Below, one piece after another: positions 49,376 to 57,853 of a stretch of 64,000 nt of DNA. The notes under the pieces are model-generated. The model was not told the DNA's origin. It saw only the letters and a list, made by a program, of their open reading frames with translations, and did not search any database. Position 1 is the first letter of the stretch; each line of letters starts with the position of its first letter. A program made the translations under genes and the position numbers. Source of the DNA: Hyphomicrobiales bacterium (GTDB taxonomy: Bacteria; Pseudomonadota; Alphaproteobacteria; Rhizobiales; JACESI01); assembly GCA_013911885.1 (NCBI GenBank), contig JACESI010000002.1, positions 124,001 through 188,000 on the forward strand, given 5' to 3'.

Positions 49376-49770
49376 TGACGTTGCCCCAACTTTTATCCAG
49401 CGTGCGCGAGACTCCGGGACTGTGTTTTGCCCATTGGGGGGTGGGCAACTTCCAAGCAGATCGTTCAGCGCGGCATTGTCGAACATGGCATCGGCAAGGA
49501 TGCCGTTTCAGACGCGCGTTCTCGTCTTCAAGGCCTTTAAGTCGTTTCGCCTCGCTGACATCCATGCCACCATATTTGGCCTTCCATTTATACACGGTCG
49601 CGTCGCTGACGCCGTGCTTGCGGCATAGATCGGCGACGGTAACCCCGGCCTCATGCTCCTTGAGAATGCCGATGATCTGATCTTCGGTGAGCCTGCTGCG
49701 CTTTCATCTCTGGTCCTTTCGGTTGGGCCAGAGTCTATCTCAAACTGGTTTAGGTGAAGGGGCAACGTCA
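49376..49770 (-). mobile_element. Internally deleted IS3-family element with intact ends
   Basis: Perfect 12-bp terminal inverted repeats, TGACGTTGCCCC at 49376-49387 and its complement at 49759-49770, bound a 395-bp element. It contains a degenerate OrfA at the 49770 end and no OrfB at all, so the central part has been lost. A full IS of this type would be about 1.2-1.3 kb. Flanking bases show no obvious target duplication. It is probably immobile by itself but could be moved in trans. Confidence 0.65.
49451..49707 (-). pseudogene. IS3-family transposase OrfA, frameshifted
   Basis: Reading from ATG at 49705-49707, homology to IS3 OrfA is clear but broken by two single-base insertions. The first is right after ATGAAA (an extra G). 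The frame then gives RSRLTEDQIIGILKEHEAG, the helix-turn-helix part with CRKHGVSDATVYKWKAKYGG, and SEAKRLKGLEDENARLK. A second shift there is needed to recover LADAMFDNAALNDLLG, which forms the end of the leucine-zipper region. Nothing of OrfB follows. Confidence 0.7.
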
Positions 49771-49882
49771 GAAGGCCTTCTCTTTACTCGCAGCATCATG
49801 CTACCCCTACGCAGAAAATCTGTCTGTCTCAGCTGTTCAGATTCTCCCGACGAACTTATCGGTCGCAAATAACCTGACGACG
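49771..49882. other. Gap between IS remnant and alcohol dehydrogenase terminator
   Basis: About 110 bases with no recognisable gene or site. Confidence 0.4.
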
Positions 49883-49908
49883 AAAAGCGCGCGTCCATCA
49901 ACGCGCTT
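49883..49908 (-). terminator. Probable terminator of the catabolic operon
   Basis: On the minus strand AAGCGCGT, a six-base loop and ACGCGC(GC)TT form a GC-rich stem with a two-base bulge, followed by TTTCG. It lies 47 bases past the stop of the iron alcohol dehydrogenase gene. The T tract is short. Confidence 0.5.
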
Positions 49909-49954
49909 CAATCCGCTTCATGTTGCGTATATATCGCCATAACCAAGATACCGA

Positions 49955-51100
49955 CTACAGACAGGCGAGAAACAGTTTTCTTGTATTGGCCTTGGTCATT
50001 TTCAGCGGATTACCACCCGCACTCGGGTCCTTGAGCGCCATTTTGACCATCTCGTCGACACGGTCATCGCCGACACCCATCTGAGTCAGGTTTTCCGGAA
50101 TGGCCAGCGTCGCGCGCATCTCCATCACATAGTCGCGGAAACCGTTGAAACCGCGCTTGATGCCCAGATAGACGGCGGCGGCCCCAATGCGATCCTTTAT
50201 CACACGCCGGTTCATATCAAGCACCATCGGCATCACGACCGCATTGGTGGTGCCATGATGGGTATTGTAAAGTGCGCCTATCGGATGCGAGATCGCGTGA
50301 ATCGCGCCCAAGCCTTTCTGGAAGGCAACCGCCCCCATAGCCGCCGCACTCATCATGTGGGCGCGGGCTTCTATGTCCGTGCCATCAGCAAAAGCGCGCG
50401 GCAGATAATTCTTGACGAGCCGCATGCCCTCCAGCGCGATGCCTTGGCTCATTGGATGGTAAAACGGCGAGGAAAACGCCTCCAGACAATGCGCAAATGC
50501 ATCCATGCCGGTGCCGGCTGTGATCGCCTTCGGCATGCCAACCGTCAGCTCCGGGTCGCAGATCGTGATGGTCGGCAGAAATTTCGGGTGGAAGATGATC
50601 GTTTTGACGTGGGTTTTCGAATTGGTGATGATGCTGGCCCGGCCCACCTCCGATCCTGTTCCAGCTGTTGTCGGAACCGCGATGATCGGCGCAATGCCTT
50701 CCGTTTTCGCGCGCGTCCACCAATCGCCGATATCCTCGAAATCCCATACCGGTCGGGTCTGCCCAACCATGAATGCTACCGCCTTGCCAAGATCAAGACC
50801 CGAGCCGCCGCCAAAGGCGACCACGCCATCGTGGCCGCCATCGCGGAAGGCCTGAACGCCCGCGGCAAGATTGATCTCGTTCGGATTCGGATCAACATCG
50901 CAAAAAAGCGCGCGGCCAAGATCGGCAGCGTCCAGAATATCGAGCGCATTTTTGGTGATCGGCAGGCTTGCAAGTCCGCGATCCGTGACGAGAAGCGGTC
51001 GCTTTATTCCCGCCGTCTTGCAGGCGGCAGCCAGTTCCTTAATGCGGCCCGCTCCGAATTTAATTGCCGTCGGATACGACCAGTTTGCGACAGGTGTCAT
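49955..51100 (-). CDS. Iron-containing alcohol dehydrogenase
   Basis: A group III metal-dependent NAD(P) alcohol dehydrogenase of 381 residues. The dinucleotide motif GGGSGLDLGK is near residues 97-106, the PTTAGTGSE segment near 143-151, and iron ligands are expected from the Asp and His residues in GTGMDAFAHCLEAF and AIHAISHPIGALYNTHHG. All are visible and intact. It overlaps the upstream aldehyde dehydrogenase by four bases (ATGA), so alcohol and aldehyde oxidation are translationally coupled. Within the operon it could oxidise the hydroxyl group of a gamma-glutamylated amino alcohol; the substrate is inference. It is the last gene before a terminator and IS remnants. Confidence 0.88.
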   Translation of the reverse strand: MTPVANWSYPTAIKFGAGRIKELAAACKTAGIKRPLLVTDRGLASLPITKNALDILDAADLGRALFCDVDPNPNEINLAAGVQAFRDGGHDGVVAFGGGSGLDLGKAVAFMVGQTRPVWDFEDIGDWWTRAKTEGIAPIIAVPTTAGTGSEVGRASIITNSKTHVKTIIFHPKFLPTITICDPELTVGMPKAITAGTGMDAFAHCLEAFSSPFYHPMSQGIALEGMRLVKNYLPRAFADGTDIEARAHMMSAAAMGAVAFQKGLGAIHAISHPIGALYNTHHGTTNAVVMPMVLDMNRRVIKDRIGAAAVYLGIKRGFNGFRDYVMEMRATLAIPENLTQMGVGDDRVDEMVKMALKDPSAGGNPLKMTKANTRKLFLACL

Positions 51101-52482
51101 GCCTTTGCTTTCCTTAGATGATAAGATTTCGGGCGGGTCAGGTTATGGAAGCCGATTTCCGACAAGGCCCCGCCCCGTCCGGTGTTCTTGCAGCCGGTCC
51201 AGCAGAGTGCCGGATCGAGGTAATCGGCCCGGTTCATGAAGACCGTGCCGGTTTCGATCTCACGCCCGATCCGGGCTGCGCGTTCAGGGTCTGCGGTCCA
51301 CAGCGAAGCGGTCAGACCATATTGGCAATCATTCATGAGCGCGAGCGCCTCATCGTCGCTCTTGACCGCCATGATGCCGACGACGGGGCCGAAGCTCTCA
51401 TCGCGCATCACCCGCATCTGATGGGTGACGCCTGTGAGAACCTGCGGCATCAGATAGGTGCCACCGTCATCCTGCGGGAAGCGGGCCGGGTCGATAAGCG
51501 CTCGCGCGCCATCGCGTACCGCTTCCGCCGTCTGTGCGCGTACTTCTTGCGCAAAACGCACATTTGCCATCGGGCCGATTGTCGTATCCTGCTCAAGCGG
51601 ATTGCCAAGCTTCATCTGGTTGACCCAGCCAACAGACTTTTCGACGAATTCATCATAGAGGGATTGATGCACATAAATGCGTTCGATTCCGCAGCAGCAT
51701 TGCCCGGCATTATAGAGCGCGCCGTCCATCAGAACATCGACTGCCCAGTCGACATCGGCGTCATCCATCACATAACCGGGATCCTTGCCGCCCAGCTCGA
51801 GGCCAAGGCTGGTGAACGTTCCCGCCGCCGCCCGCTCGATAGCGGCCCCGCCACCTGTCGAGCCGGTGAAGTTGATGAAGTCGAACGATCCGGCAGCAAT
51901 CAGCTTTTCGCTGGTTGCATGATCGAGGAAGACATTGGTGAAAATATCTTTCGGCATGCCCGCCTCCGCGAAGGCCCGCACGATGCGCTCGCCGACCAGA
52001 AGCGTCTGTGTGGCGTGTTTGATCACCACGGCGTTGCCCGCGATCAGCGCCGGAACAATGGTGTTGATTGCAGTCAGATACGGATAATTCCATGGCGCAA
52101 CAATGAAGACGACGCCGTGCGGCTCACGCTCTATGCGTCGTTCGAAACGTCCTGATTCTTCGCTGACGATGGGCGCGAGCGCGCGCTCTGCGATCGAAGC
52201 CATATAGTTGGTGCGTTCGTTGACACCGCCGAATTCGCCGCCATAGCGAACCGGTCGGCCCATCATCCATGCGAGTTCAGGTACAACCTCGTCGACCATG
52301 GCGTTGAGCCGGTCGATTCCAGCCTTAACGAGCGTGATGCGCTCGTTAAGCGGTTGACGAGCCCAGCCTTTCTGAGCGGAACGCGCGCGCGCCACAATAG
52401 CCGCTGCCGCTTCAGCGCTCATCAAGGGACGTTCGGCAAAGACGGAGCCATCTACCGGGGAAATGCATTTGAGTGAAGTCAT
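51097..52482 (-). CDS. NAD(P)-dependent aldehyde dehydrogenase
   Basis: A 461-residue member of the ALDH superfamily. The Rossmann segment with PWNYPYLTAINTIVPALIAGNAVVIK (in parts), the FTGSTGGG turn, the catalytic Glu in LELGGKDPGYV and the nucleophile Cys in NAGQCCCGIERIYV are all present; three adjacent cysteines make the exact nucleophile the middle or last one. The start at 52482 (MTSLKCISPVDGS) lies one base after the stop of the ligase gene. It probably oxidises the aldehyde made by the neighbouring alcohol dehydrogenase. Substrate is not known. Confidence 0.9.
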   Translation of the reverse strand: MTSLKCISPVDGSVFAERPLMSAEAAAAIVARARSAQKGWARQPLNERITLVKAGIDRLNAMVDEVVPELAWMMGRPVRYGGEFGGVNERTNYMASIAERALAPIVSEESGRFERRIEREPHGVVFIVAPWNYPYLTAINTIVPALIAGNAVVIKHATQTLLVGERIVRAFAEAGMPKDIFTNVFLDHATSEKLIAAGSFDFINFTGSTGGGAAIERAAAGTFTSLGLELGGKDPGYVMDDADVDWAVDVLMDGALYNAGQCCCGIERIYVHQSLYDEFVEKSVGWVNQMKLGNPLEQDTTIGPMANVRFAQEVRAQTAEAVRDGARALIDPARFPQDDGGTYLMPQVLTGVTHQMRVMRDESFGPVVGIMAVKSDDEALALMNDCQYGLTASLWTADPERAARIGREIETGTVFMNRADYLDPALCWTGCKNTGRGGALSEIGFHNLTRPKSYHLRKAKA

Positions 52483-52483
52483 G

Positions 52484-53851
52484 TCAGGCCCTTTCAAAAC
52501 CACGCGCAATTTCCCAGTCGGTCACGACCCGGTCGAATTCTTCCTGTTCCCATCGCGCGCACCTGGTGTAGTGATCGACCACATTGTCGCCGAGGGCTTC
52601 ACGAAGCATTTTGGATTGGTGCAATGTCTGCGTAGCATCGCGAAGCGTCGAGGGAATTTCCGGTGCGTTCTCGGCCTGATAGATATCGCCGGTGGTTGGC
52701 GGAGCAAGCTCCATTTTGTCCTCGATACCCTTCATGCCGGCGGCGAGTTGAACGGCGAGCGCAAGATAGGGGTTGATGTCTGATCCGCTGATGCGACATT
52801 CAACACGCACGCCTTTTGTATCCGCGCCACACAGACGGAATCCCGCCGTGCGGTTATCCACAGACCAGACGGTTCGCGTCGGTGCGAAGCTTGCTTTCAG
52901 AAACCGCTTATAGCTGTTCACATAAGGCGCAAGGAAATAGGTGTAATCCCCAGCATAGGCAATCAGCCCTGCCATATATTGGCGCATCAGCGTCGACATT
53001 CCATGCGTGGCCGCCTTGTCGTAGAAGACATTTTTTCCGGTTTTATCGCAAAGTGACTGATGGATATGGGCGGAACTGCCGACCCGATCATGGTGCCATT
53101 TCGGCAGAAACGTAACAGCTCGACCGTTTTGCCATGCGATTTCCTTGGTCGCATGTTTCGCGATCGTATGATGATCGGCCGTCGCCAGGGCGGGCGCATA
53201 ACGGATGTTGAGTTCCTCTTGCCCTGCCTCGGCCTCGCCCTTGGTGTTTTCAACCGGAATACCCATTGCAACGAGGTGGTTGCGCAACGGGCGCATAATG
53301 CCCTCTTCCTTGGTTGTCTGCAGAATATGGTAATCCTGATTGTATCCGCTGATCGGCTCCAGCGCTCGAAACCCGGATTTGCGGATGTCGTCAAAGGATT
53401 TCTCGAACATGAAAAATTCGAGTTCCGTCGCCATAACCGGTGTTAACCCCATGGCCTCGAAACGGGCGATCTGGCGCTTGAGGATTTCGCGCGGCGAATG
53501 CGGCACCGGATTGTGGCTATTGTGGTCGAGAAGGTCGCACAACACCATTGCGGTGCCCTCAAGCCAGGCAACAGGGCGCAATGTCGAAAGGTCCGGCTTC
53601 ATGATGTAGTCGCCATATCCATGACGCCAACTTGTTGAGGCATAACCTTCAGGCGTCGCCATCTCCAGGTCGGTTGCCAGCAAATAATTGCAGCAATGCG
53701 TCTCTTCGTGGCCGCTCTCAATGAAATGAACACCGGTGAACCGCTTTCCCATTAGGCGACCCTGCATATCGACGCCGCAAACCAGCACCGTGTCGATCTC
53801 GTTTGCCTTCACGGCCTTTTTCAAACTCTCGTATGTCATCATCAACGGCAC
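52484..53851 (-). CDS. Glutamine-synthetase-like gamma-glutamyl-amine ligase
   Basis: A 455-residue protein of the glutamine synthetase fold, closer in pattern to PuuA and other gamma-glutamyl-amine ligases than to GlnA. Nucleotide and metal residues are kept: ATELEFFMF, EAEAGQEELN, GSSAHIHQSL, an NRTAGFR segment and ECRISGSDINPYLA. The ammonium-site loop of GlnA (MFDGSS) is missing, replaced by GVDMQGRLMGKR, and the adenylylation loop is not recognisable. It should couple glutamate to an amine using ATP. The start is a GTG at 53849-53851; ATG codons three and four codons later are alternatives. It follows dctP after a stem-loop and overlaps nothing. Confidence 0.8.
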   Translation of the reverse strand: MPLMMTYESLKKAVKANEIDTVLVCGVDMQGRLMGKRFTGVHFIESGHEETHCCNYLLATDLEMATPEGYASTSWRHGYGDYIMKPDLSTLRPVAWLEGTAMVLCDLLDHNSHNPVPHSPREILKRQIARFEAMGLTPVMATELEFFMFEKSFDDIRKSGFRALEPISGYNQDYHILQTTKEEGIMRPLRNHLVAMGIPVENTKGEAEAGQEELNIRYAPALATADHHTIAKHATKEIAWQNGRAVTFLPKWHHDRVGSSAHIHQSLCDKTGKNVFYDKAATHGMSTLMRQYMAGLIAYAGDYTYFLAPYVNSYKRFLKASFAPTRTVWSVDNRTAGFRLCGADTKGVRVECRISGSDINPYLALAVQLAAGMKGIEDKMELAPPTTGDIYQAENAPEIPSTLRDATQTLHQSKMLREALGDNVVDHYTRCARWEQEEFDRVVTDWEIARGFERA

Positions 53852-53875
53852 CGTTCATGCACTCCCACTAGGAAA

Positions 53876-53895
53876 GCCGGGCACAGGTGCCCGGC
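53876..53895 (-). promoter_or_regulatory. GC-rich stem-loop between dctP and the ligase gene
   Basis: GCCGGGCAC and GTGCCCGGC, perfect 9-bp arms two bases apart, followed on the minus strand by TTTCC. It can act as a partial terminator or as a 3' stabiliser that raises the level of the upstream binding-protein mRNA over the distal enzymes. Confidence 0.6.
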
Positions 53896-53946
53896 TGATG
53901 AGGTTGAGCAGGTCCCTCGCACAAGAGGGCGCCCGCGATTTTTTCG

Positions 53947-54993
53947 TCAGGACTGGCCGTAAGGGAAGCCTGCTGTGTTGATCACTTTGTTGTATTCTTT
54001 GAAGATAGAAATGACCTTCGCCTTGAGCGCGCTTTCGGCTGCGATTTCGTCCCAGAATTTGACCGCCGCGGCTTCGACCTCAGCCCATTCCTGTGCTGGA
54101 ACCGAACGCAATTTCAGCTTGTCGCCGGTTGCCCGAAGTTTTGCCTCGCCGCCCCAGTACCACTGATTGCGGAATGTGTGGCTTGCTTCCATGCATGACA
54201 TGTAAATCTGCTTGAGGTGATCCGGTAGCTCGGCCCATTTCTTCTCATTTGCAAACCAGGAGCCGATCCAAGCACCGGAAATGTTGTTTGTGAGGAAATA
54301 ATCCGTCACATTTGCCCAGCCGACCGTATAGTCCTCGGTAATGCCAGACCAAGCCATGCCGTCGAGTTCTCCGGTCTGGACAGCCACTTCCGCATCTTCA
54401 TAAGGGATCTGAACGGGCACGACGCCGAACTGGGTGAGGAATCGCCCCGCCGTGGGGAATGTATAGAGTTTGAGGCCCTTGAGATCGGCAAGCGAGGTGA
54501 TTTCTTTCTTGGTGTTGAAGTTGCAGGGGTCCTGGCCTGCTGCCGACAACCAGACCACGCCGCCCACTTTGGCATAAGCGTCGCGCCATATTTCGGCAAG
54601 ACCATATTGGTGGAAGAGCACCGGCACATCAAGAATTGAACGGGTGGCGAAGGGAAAATATCCGCCGAAAATGCTGATTTCTGTTGGCGATGCCATCGAA
54701 TCATCGTCCGAATGGACTGCATCAATCGTACCTGCCTGCATGGAGCGGAACAATTCTCCAGTGGGCACGATCTGATCGGCAAAGAAAAGTTCGATCACCA
54801 TTTCCCCGTTCGCCGCTTTGTTGAAGGCATCGACGAAAGGTTGTGTAACGAATTGGCCGAGGGTCGCGCCTGCATAAGTCTGCATGCGCCAGCGGATTGG
54901 CTCCTTGGCGATAGCGGGCGGAGCCGCGAGCGCGGTTCCGGCGGCCGCGCCTGCAATGCCGGTGGTTTTTAGAAATTGACGCCTGTTAAACAT
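53947..54993 (-). CDS. dctP: TRAP transporter solute-binding protein (DctP family), Tat-exported
   Basis: The periplasmic binding protein of a tripartite TRAP transporter. The start at 54993 (MFNRRQFLKTTGIAGAAAG) has AAGGAG upstream and gives a twin-arginine signal peptide: RRQFLK then a hydrophobic core and APPAIA. The mature domain follows (about 30-347) with WRMQTYAGAT and LKGLKLYTFPTAGRFLTQFG. Twin-Arg export is known for some TRAP binding proteins related to TakP, which bind keto or hydroxy acids as dimers. Ligand cannot be read from sequence. It lies 29 bases after dctM and precedes a strong hairpin. Confidence 0.9.
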   Translation of the reverse strand: MFNRRQFLKTTGIAGAAAGTALAAPPAIAKEPIRWRMQTYAGATLGQFVTQPFVDAFNKAANGEMVIELFFADQIVPTGELFRSMQAGTIDAVHSDDDSMASPTEISIFGGYFPFATRSILDVPVLFHQYGLAEIWRDAYAKVGGVVWLSAAGQDPCNFNTKKEITSLADLKGLKLYTFPTAGRFLTQFGVVPVQIPYEDAEVAVQTGELDGMAWSGITEDYTVGWANVTDYFLTNNISGAWIGSWFANEKKWAELPDHLKQIYMSCMEASHTFRNQWYWGGEAKLRATGDKLKLRSVPAQEWAEVEAAAVKFWDEIAAESALKAKVISIFKEYNKVINTAGFPYGQS

Positions 54994-55022
54994 GCCACTC
55001 TCCTTTGTTGTGATGGTCATAG

Positions 55023-56357
55023 TCATCCTTGCAGTTTGCCTTGAAATTGAGCTGGCAGCCATAAAGCCAGTTGCGGGAACAGCATCACGATCATGAGGGT
55101 GAGCATCATGATCAGGACGAAGGGGATCACAGAAAGATAAATATCGCGAAGCCGAATTTCCGGCGGTGCCATGGCCCGCATCAGGAAAAGATTGTAACCA
55201 AAAGGCGGGGTCATATAAGCGATCTGGCAGGTGATCGTGTACAGAATACCATACCAGACCAGGTCGAATTCGAGCGCCTTGACGAGCGGCACATAAAGTG
55301 GCGCGACGATGACAAGCATGGCTGTGTCATCAAGGAAAGTGCCCATCAAAAGGAACGAGAGCTGCATCAGGATCAGCACCTCCCAGCGGTTGAGGCCGAG
55401 CTGGTCGAGAAAGAAACCTTCGATCGCCTTGACCGCTCCCAGTCCGTCGAAAACTGCGCCAAAACACAGTGCGGCCAGAATGATCCACATGAACATGCAC
55501 GAAATGCCGAGCGTTTTGCGAACCGTGTTCTCGAATACCTCCCGCGTCAAACGTCCCTTTACAGCGGCCGCGGCAAGAGCGGAAAGCGCGCCCACTGCGG
55601 AGCTTTCGACAAGGCTCGTCACGCCGAGCAGGAACAGACCGTTCATCAAAAAGAAGATTGCAAGCGGAAGGATGCCCGCGCGCAAGAGGCGCAAACGCTC
55701 GCCCCAGGTGATTGCGGCCCGCTCCGAGGCGGAAAGGGGCGGCCCGAGCTGCGGCTGGATCGCACAGCGAATGGATATATAGACGATGAAAAGACAGGCC
55801 ATCAGGAGACCGGGAATGACCCCCGCGAGCCAGAGCTGGCTCACCGGCTGGCGAGCAATCATGCCGTAAAGCACCAGTACCACCGACGGAGGGATCAGAA
55901 TGCCGAGACTTGAACCGCCCTGAATGACGCCGGTGATCATCTGTTTGTCATAACCGCGCCTGAGCAGTTCCGGCAGAGCAATCGTCGCGCCAATCGCCAT
56001 ACCTGCGACCGACAGACCGTTCATTGCGGAGATGATCACCATCAGGCCGATTGTACCTATCGCAAGGCCGCCTGGTATCGGACCGAACCAGACATGAAAC
56101 ATCCGGTAGAGATCATCCGCAATCCGGCTTTCCGACAGCATGAAACCCATGAAAATGAACATCGGCAGGGTCAGGAGCGGATACCATTTCATCAGCTTGA
56201 TTGATTGGGCGAAGGCGATCTCTACACCTCCCGTTCCCCAGAGCGGCAAGGCTGCGATCACCGCTACGGCGCCAATCACGCCGAATACGCGTTGGCCTGT
56301 CATCAGCATCAGCATCATCGCGGCGAACATGAAAAAGGCGATGAGTTCGTAGCTCAC
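55023..56357 (-). CDS. dctM: TRAP transporter large permease (DctM family)
   Basis: The 444-residue sodium-coupled transport subunit, about 12 helices. Family segments include TLPMFIFMGFMLSESRIADDLYR, GGLAIGTIGLMVIISAMNGLS, the GGSSLGILIPPSVVLVLYG loop and the C-terminal TPPFGYNLFLMRA. The extra loop of about 70 residues with basic charge in the middle (QPQLGPPLSASERAAITWGER, in part) is typical of the longer subfamily. It overlaps dctQ by four bases. Confidence 0.93.
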   Translation of the reverse strand: MSYELIAFFMFAAMMLMLMTGQRVFGVIGAVAVIAALPLWGTGGVEIAFAQSIKLMKWYPLLTLPMFIFMGFMLSESRIADDLYRMFHVWFGPIPGGLAIGTIGLMVIISAMNGLSVAGMAIGATIALPELLRRGYDKQMITGVIQGGSSLGILIPPSVVLVLYGMIARQPVSQLWLAGVIPGLLMACLFIVYISIRCAIQPQLGPPLSASERAAITWGERLRLLRAGILPLAIFFLMNGLFLLGVTSLVESSAVGALSALAAAAVKGRLTREVFENTVRKTLGISCMFMWIILAALCFGAVFDGLGAVKAIEGFFLDQLGLNRWEVLILMQLSFLLMGTFLDDTAMLVIVAPLYVPLVKALEFDLVWYGILYTITCQIAYMTPPFGYNLFLMRAMAPPEIRLRDIYLSVIPFVLIMMLTLMIVMLFPQLALWLPAQFQGKLQG

Positions 56358-56884
56358 GAGCCGACCTCCGCCTGAGGCCGGACTTCAATGCCCCGCAGAA
56401 AAAGAATGTCTCGACAGAGTTCGGCAATCGCCTGCAACAACATCAGAAAAATGCCGAAGGTGGCAATGCTCTTGACCGGCCACATGTAGGGCCGCCAGAC
56501 CGAATGCGCCCGCTCACCATATTCAATCGCGTAGGTGGTGCTGGAAATACCGCCATAGAATAGAATGCAGAGATAGAATATCAGAAAGAGCACCGTGATG
56601 CTGTCGATCGCCGCCTTACGCCTTGGCGGCAAGTCGCCATAGACGAGATCCATGCGGACATGGTCACCGAGTTGCATGGAATAAGGACCGCCCAGAATAT
56701 AATAGGCGACCATGATGAACTGGGCGAATTCCAGCGTCCACAAAGACGGCACGCCTGCATGTTTCGAGACCGACGACCAGAGCAGAACGCCCATCATCGC
56801 GAAAATCAGATACATGGCAAAACGCCCGACACGGTAATTGAAGCGGTCGACAAGTGTGACAAACCGGTGCAGGACGGCTAGCAT
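56354..56884 (-). CDS. dctQ: TRAP transporter small permease (DctQ family)
   Basis: A 176-residue, four-helix protein that pairs with DctM. The motif ALLWSSVSKHAGVPSLWTLEF-like segment and the QLGDHVRMDLVYGDLPPR loop are the recognisable DctQ features. It overlaps dctM by four bases and the upstream amidohydrolase-like gene by seven, so the transporter is translated with that enzyme. Confidence 0.88.
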   Translation of the reverse strand: MLAVLHRFVTLVDRFNYRVGRFAMYLIFAMMGVLLWSSVSKHAGVPSLWTLEFAQFIMVAYYILGGPYSMQLGDHVRMDLVYGDLPPRRKAAIDSITVLFLIFYLCILFYGGISSTTYAIEYGERAHSVWRPYMWPVKSIATFGIFLMLLQAIAELCRDILFLRGIEVRPQAEVGS

Positions 56885-57729
56885 AAGGCATTTCCTGCGG
56901 TTCGGTTGGGCGGCGTCATGCTGGCTTGCCGCCCCTGTTCTGCACCCAGTGCCGTTCCCTGAAAAAGCGCATCACCAAGCGCCGCCGCCAGCCATGTTCC
57001 CATTGCCTCCTGCTGCGCTGTTGTGACGACAAGGTCATTGCGGATTTCGATCATGACATTCAGAAGACCGCGCGGCAGGGCATGCACCCGCAATGTGTGA
57101 GTGACGCCATGCTGAGGCCCATAGGGTTCATTACGGCGGATCACGCGCCCCATGCTCCCGGCGATCAGGCGGGAAAGAAGCGCATCGGCGAGACGCGTGT
57201 CGCTGTCATGCAGGATGCCGACTTCGACATCGCGCGCAACACCGTAATAGATCGGCGTGAATGTATGCACAGTGACGAGCGCCGGTGCGACATCAAGGCT
57301 GCAAAATCGGTCGAAGAGCTGTGTCACCGCCTGGTGAAACGGCATATAGAACCGCCGGGCCCGCGATTGGCGCTCTTTTTCCGTCAGACCGGCATTGCCA
57401 GGAATAATCCACTCTTCGCTTTGTGCCGGCATGGCTTCGGGACTGGCGGGCGGACGGTTGCAATCATGCAGAAGCCGCGACATCCGGCTTGCGACCAGCG
57501 GTGCGCCAAGAACCGATGCCATCCTGCGGGCAATGCCAAGCGCGCCCGGATCCCACGCAACATGGGCATTCTGCCCCGCGCCATTGAGCCCGAGTCCTAT
57601 GAAATCATCCGGGATAAAATTAGAAGCATGCTCACAAACAATGACGAATGGCGCAGATCCTGCGCCGTTAATCACCTCAAAAGCAGCTTCTTTCCGATTT
57701 CTGCTTGATGATTCACGCATAGCCGTCAC
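56878..57729 (-). CDS. N-formylglutamate amidohydrolase family protein
   Basis: A 283-residue zinc-hydrolase of the FGase (HutG-like) family. It begins the conserved part with VIVCEHASNFIP, then AHVAWDPGA, RLLHDCNRP, a VTVHTFTPIYYG segment and IEIRNDLV. These hold the metal and carboxylate ligands. No histidine-degradation gene is nearby. As first gene of the operon with a transporter and a gamma-glutamyl ligase, it could release glutamate from a gamma-glutamyl product; this role is inference. Starts at Met1 or Met4 are both possible. It is divergent from the RpiR regulator across 124 bases. Confidence 0.82.
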   Translation of the reverse strand: MTAMRESSSRNRKEAAFEVINGAGSAPFVIVCEHASNFIPDDFIGLGLNGAGQNAHVAWDPGALGIARRMASVLGAPLVASRMSRLLHDCNRPPASPEAMPAQSEEWIIPGNAGLTEKERQSRARRFYMPFHQAVTQLFDRFCSLDVAPALVTVHTFTPIYYGVARDVEVGILHDSDTRLADALLSRLIAGSMGRVIRRNEPYGPQHGVTHTLRVHALPRGLLNVMIEIRNDLVVTTAQQEAMGTWLAAALGDALFQGTALGAEQGRQASMTPPNRTAGNALC

Positions 57730-57853
57730 ACCACCCCTATTTGATAATCATCTTTTCAGATCGGGATGAAACGTCAATACAAACTGAAATTTTTTTTACA
57801 TTGCGTCATCGGTTACTCTATGATCGTAAAATATTGATTTTCAGGAGGGGATC
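57730..57853. promoter_or_regulatory. Divergent control region of the catabolic locus
   Basis: This 124-base gap must hold both promoters and probably the RpiR operator. It has a run of eight T at 57790-57797. On the minus strand TTGACG (57768-57773) could be a -35 for the operon, but no good -10 follows. No clear palindrome was found. Confidence 0.45.
57795..57824 (+). promoter_or_regulatory. Promoter of the RpiR-type regulator
   Basis: TTTACA (57795-57800), 18-base spacer, TATGAT (57819-57824). It is followed about 20 bases later by the strong Shine-Dalgarno AGGAGGGG just before the start at 57854. Confidence 0.6.

Noticed and set aside
49376..49387. Target-site duplication around the deleted IS
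   Set aside because: The bases flanking the two 12-bp ends do not match, so no duplication can be claimed.
49344..49628. 94-codon plus-strand frame starting MMKKPGTSKD
   Set aside because: Only the first ten codons look like IS OrfA. The rest is antisense to the other IS remnant, so this is not a working gene.
49000..49900. Copy of the tRNA-Leu 3' end as an attachment site
   Set aside because: No convincing match to the tRNA 3' end was found by eye in this stretch.
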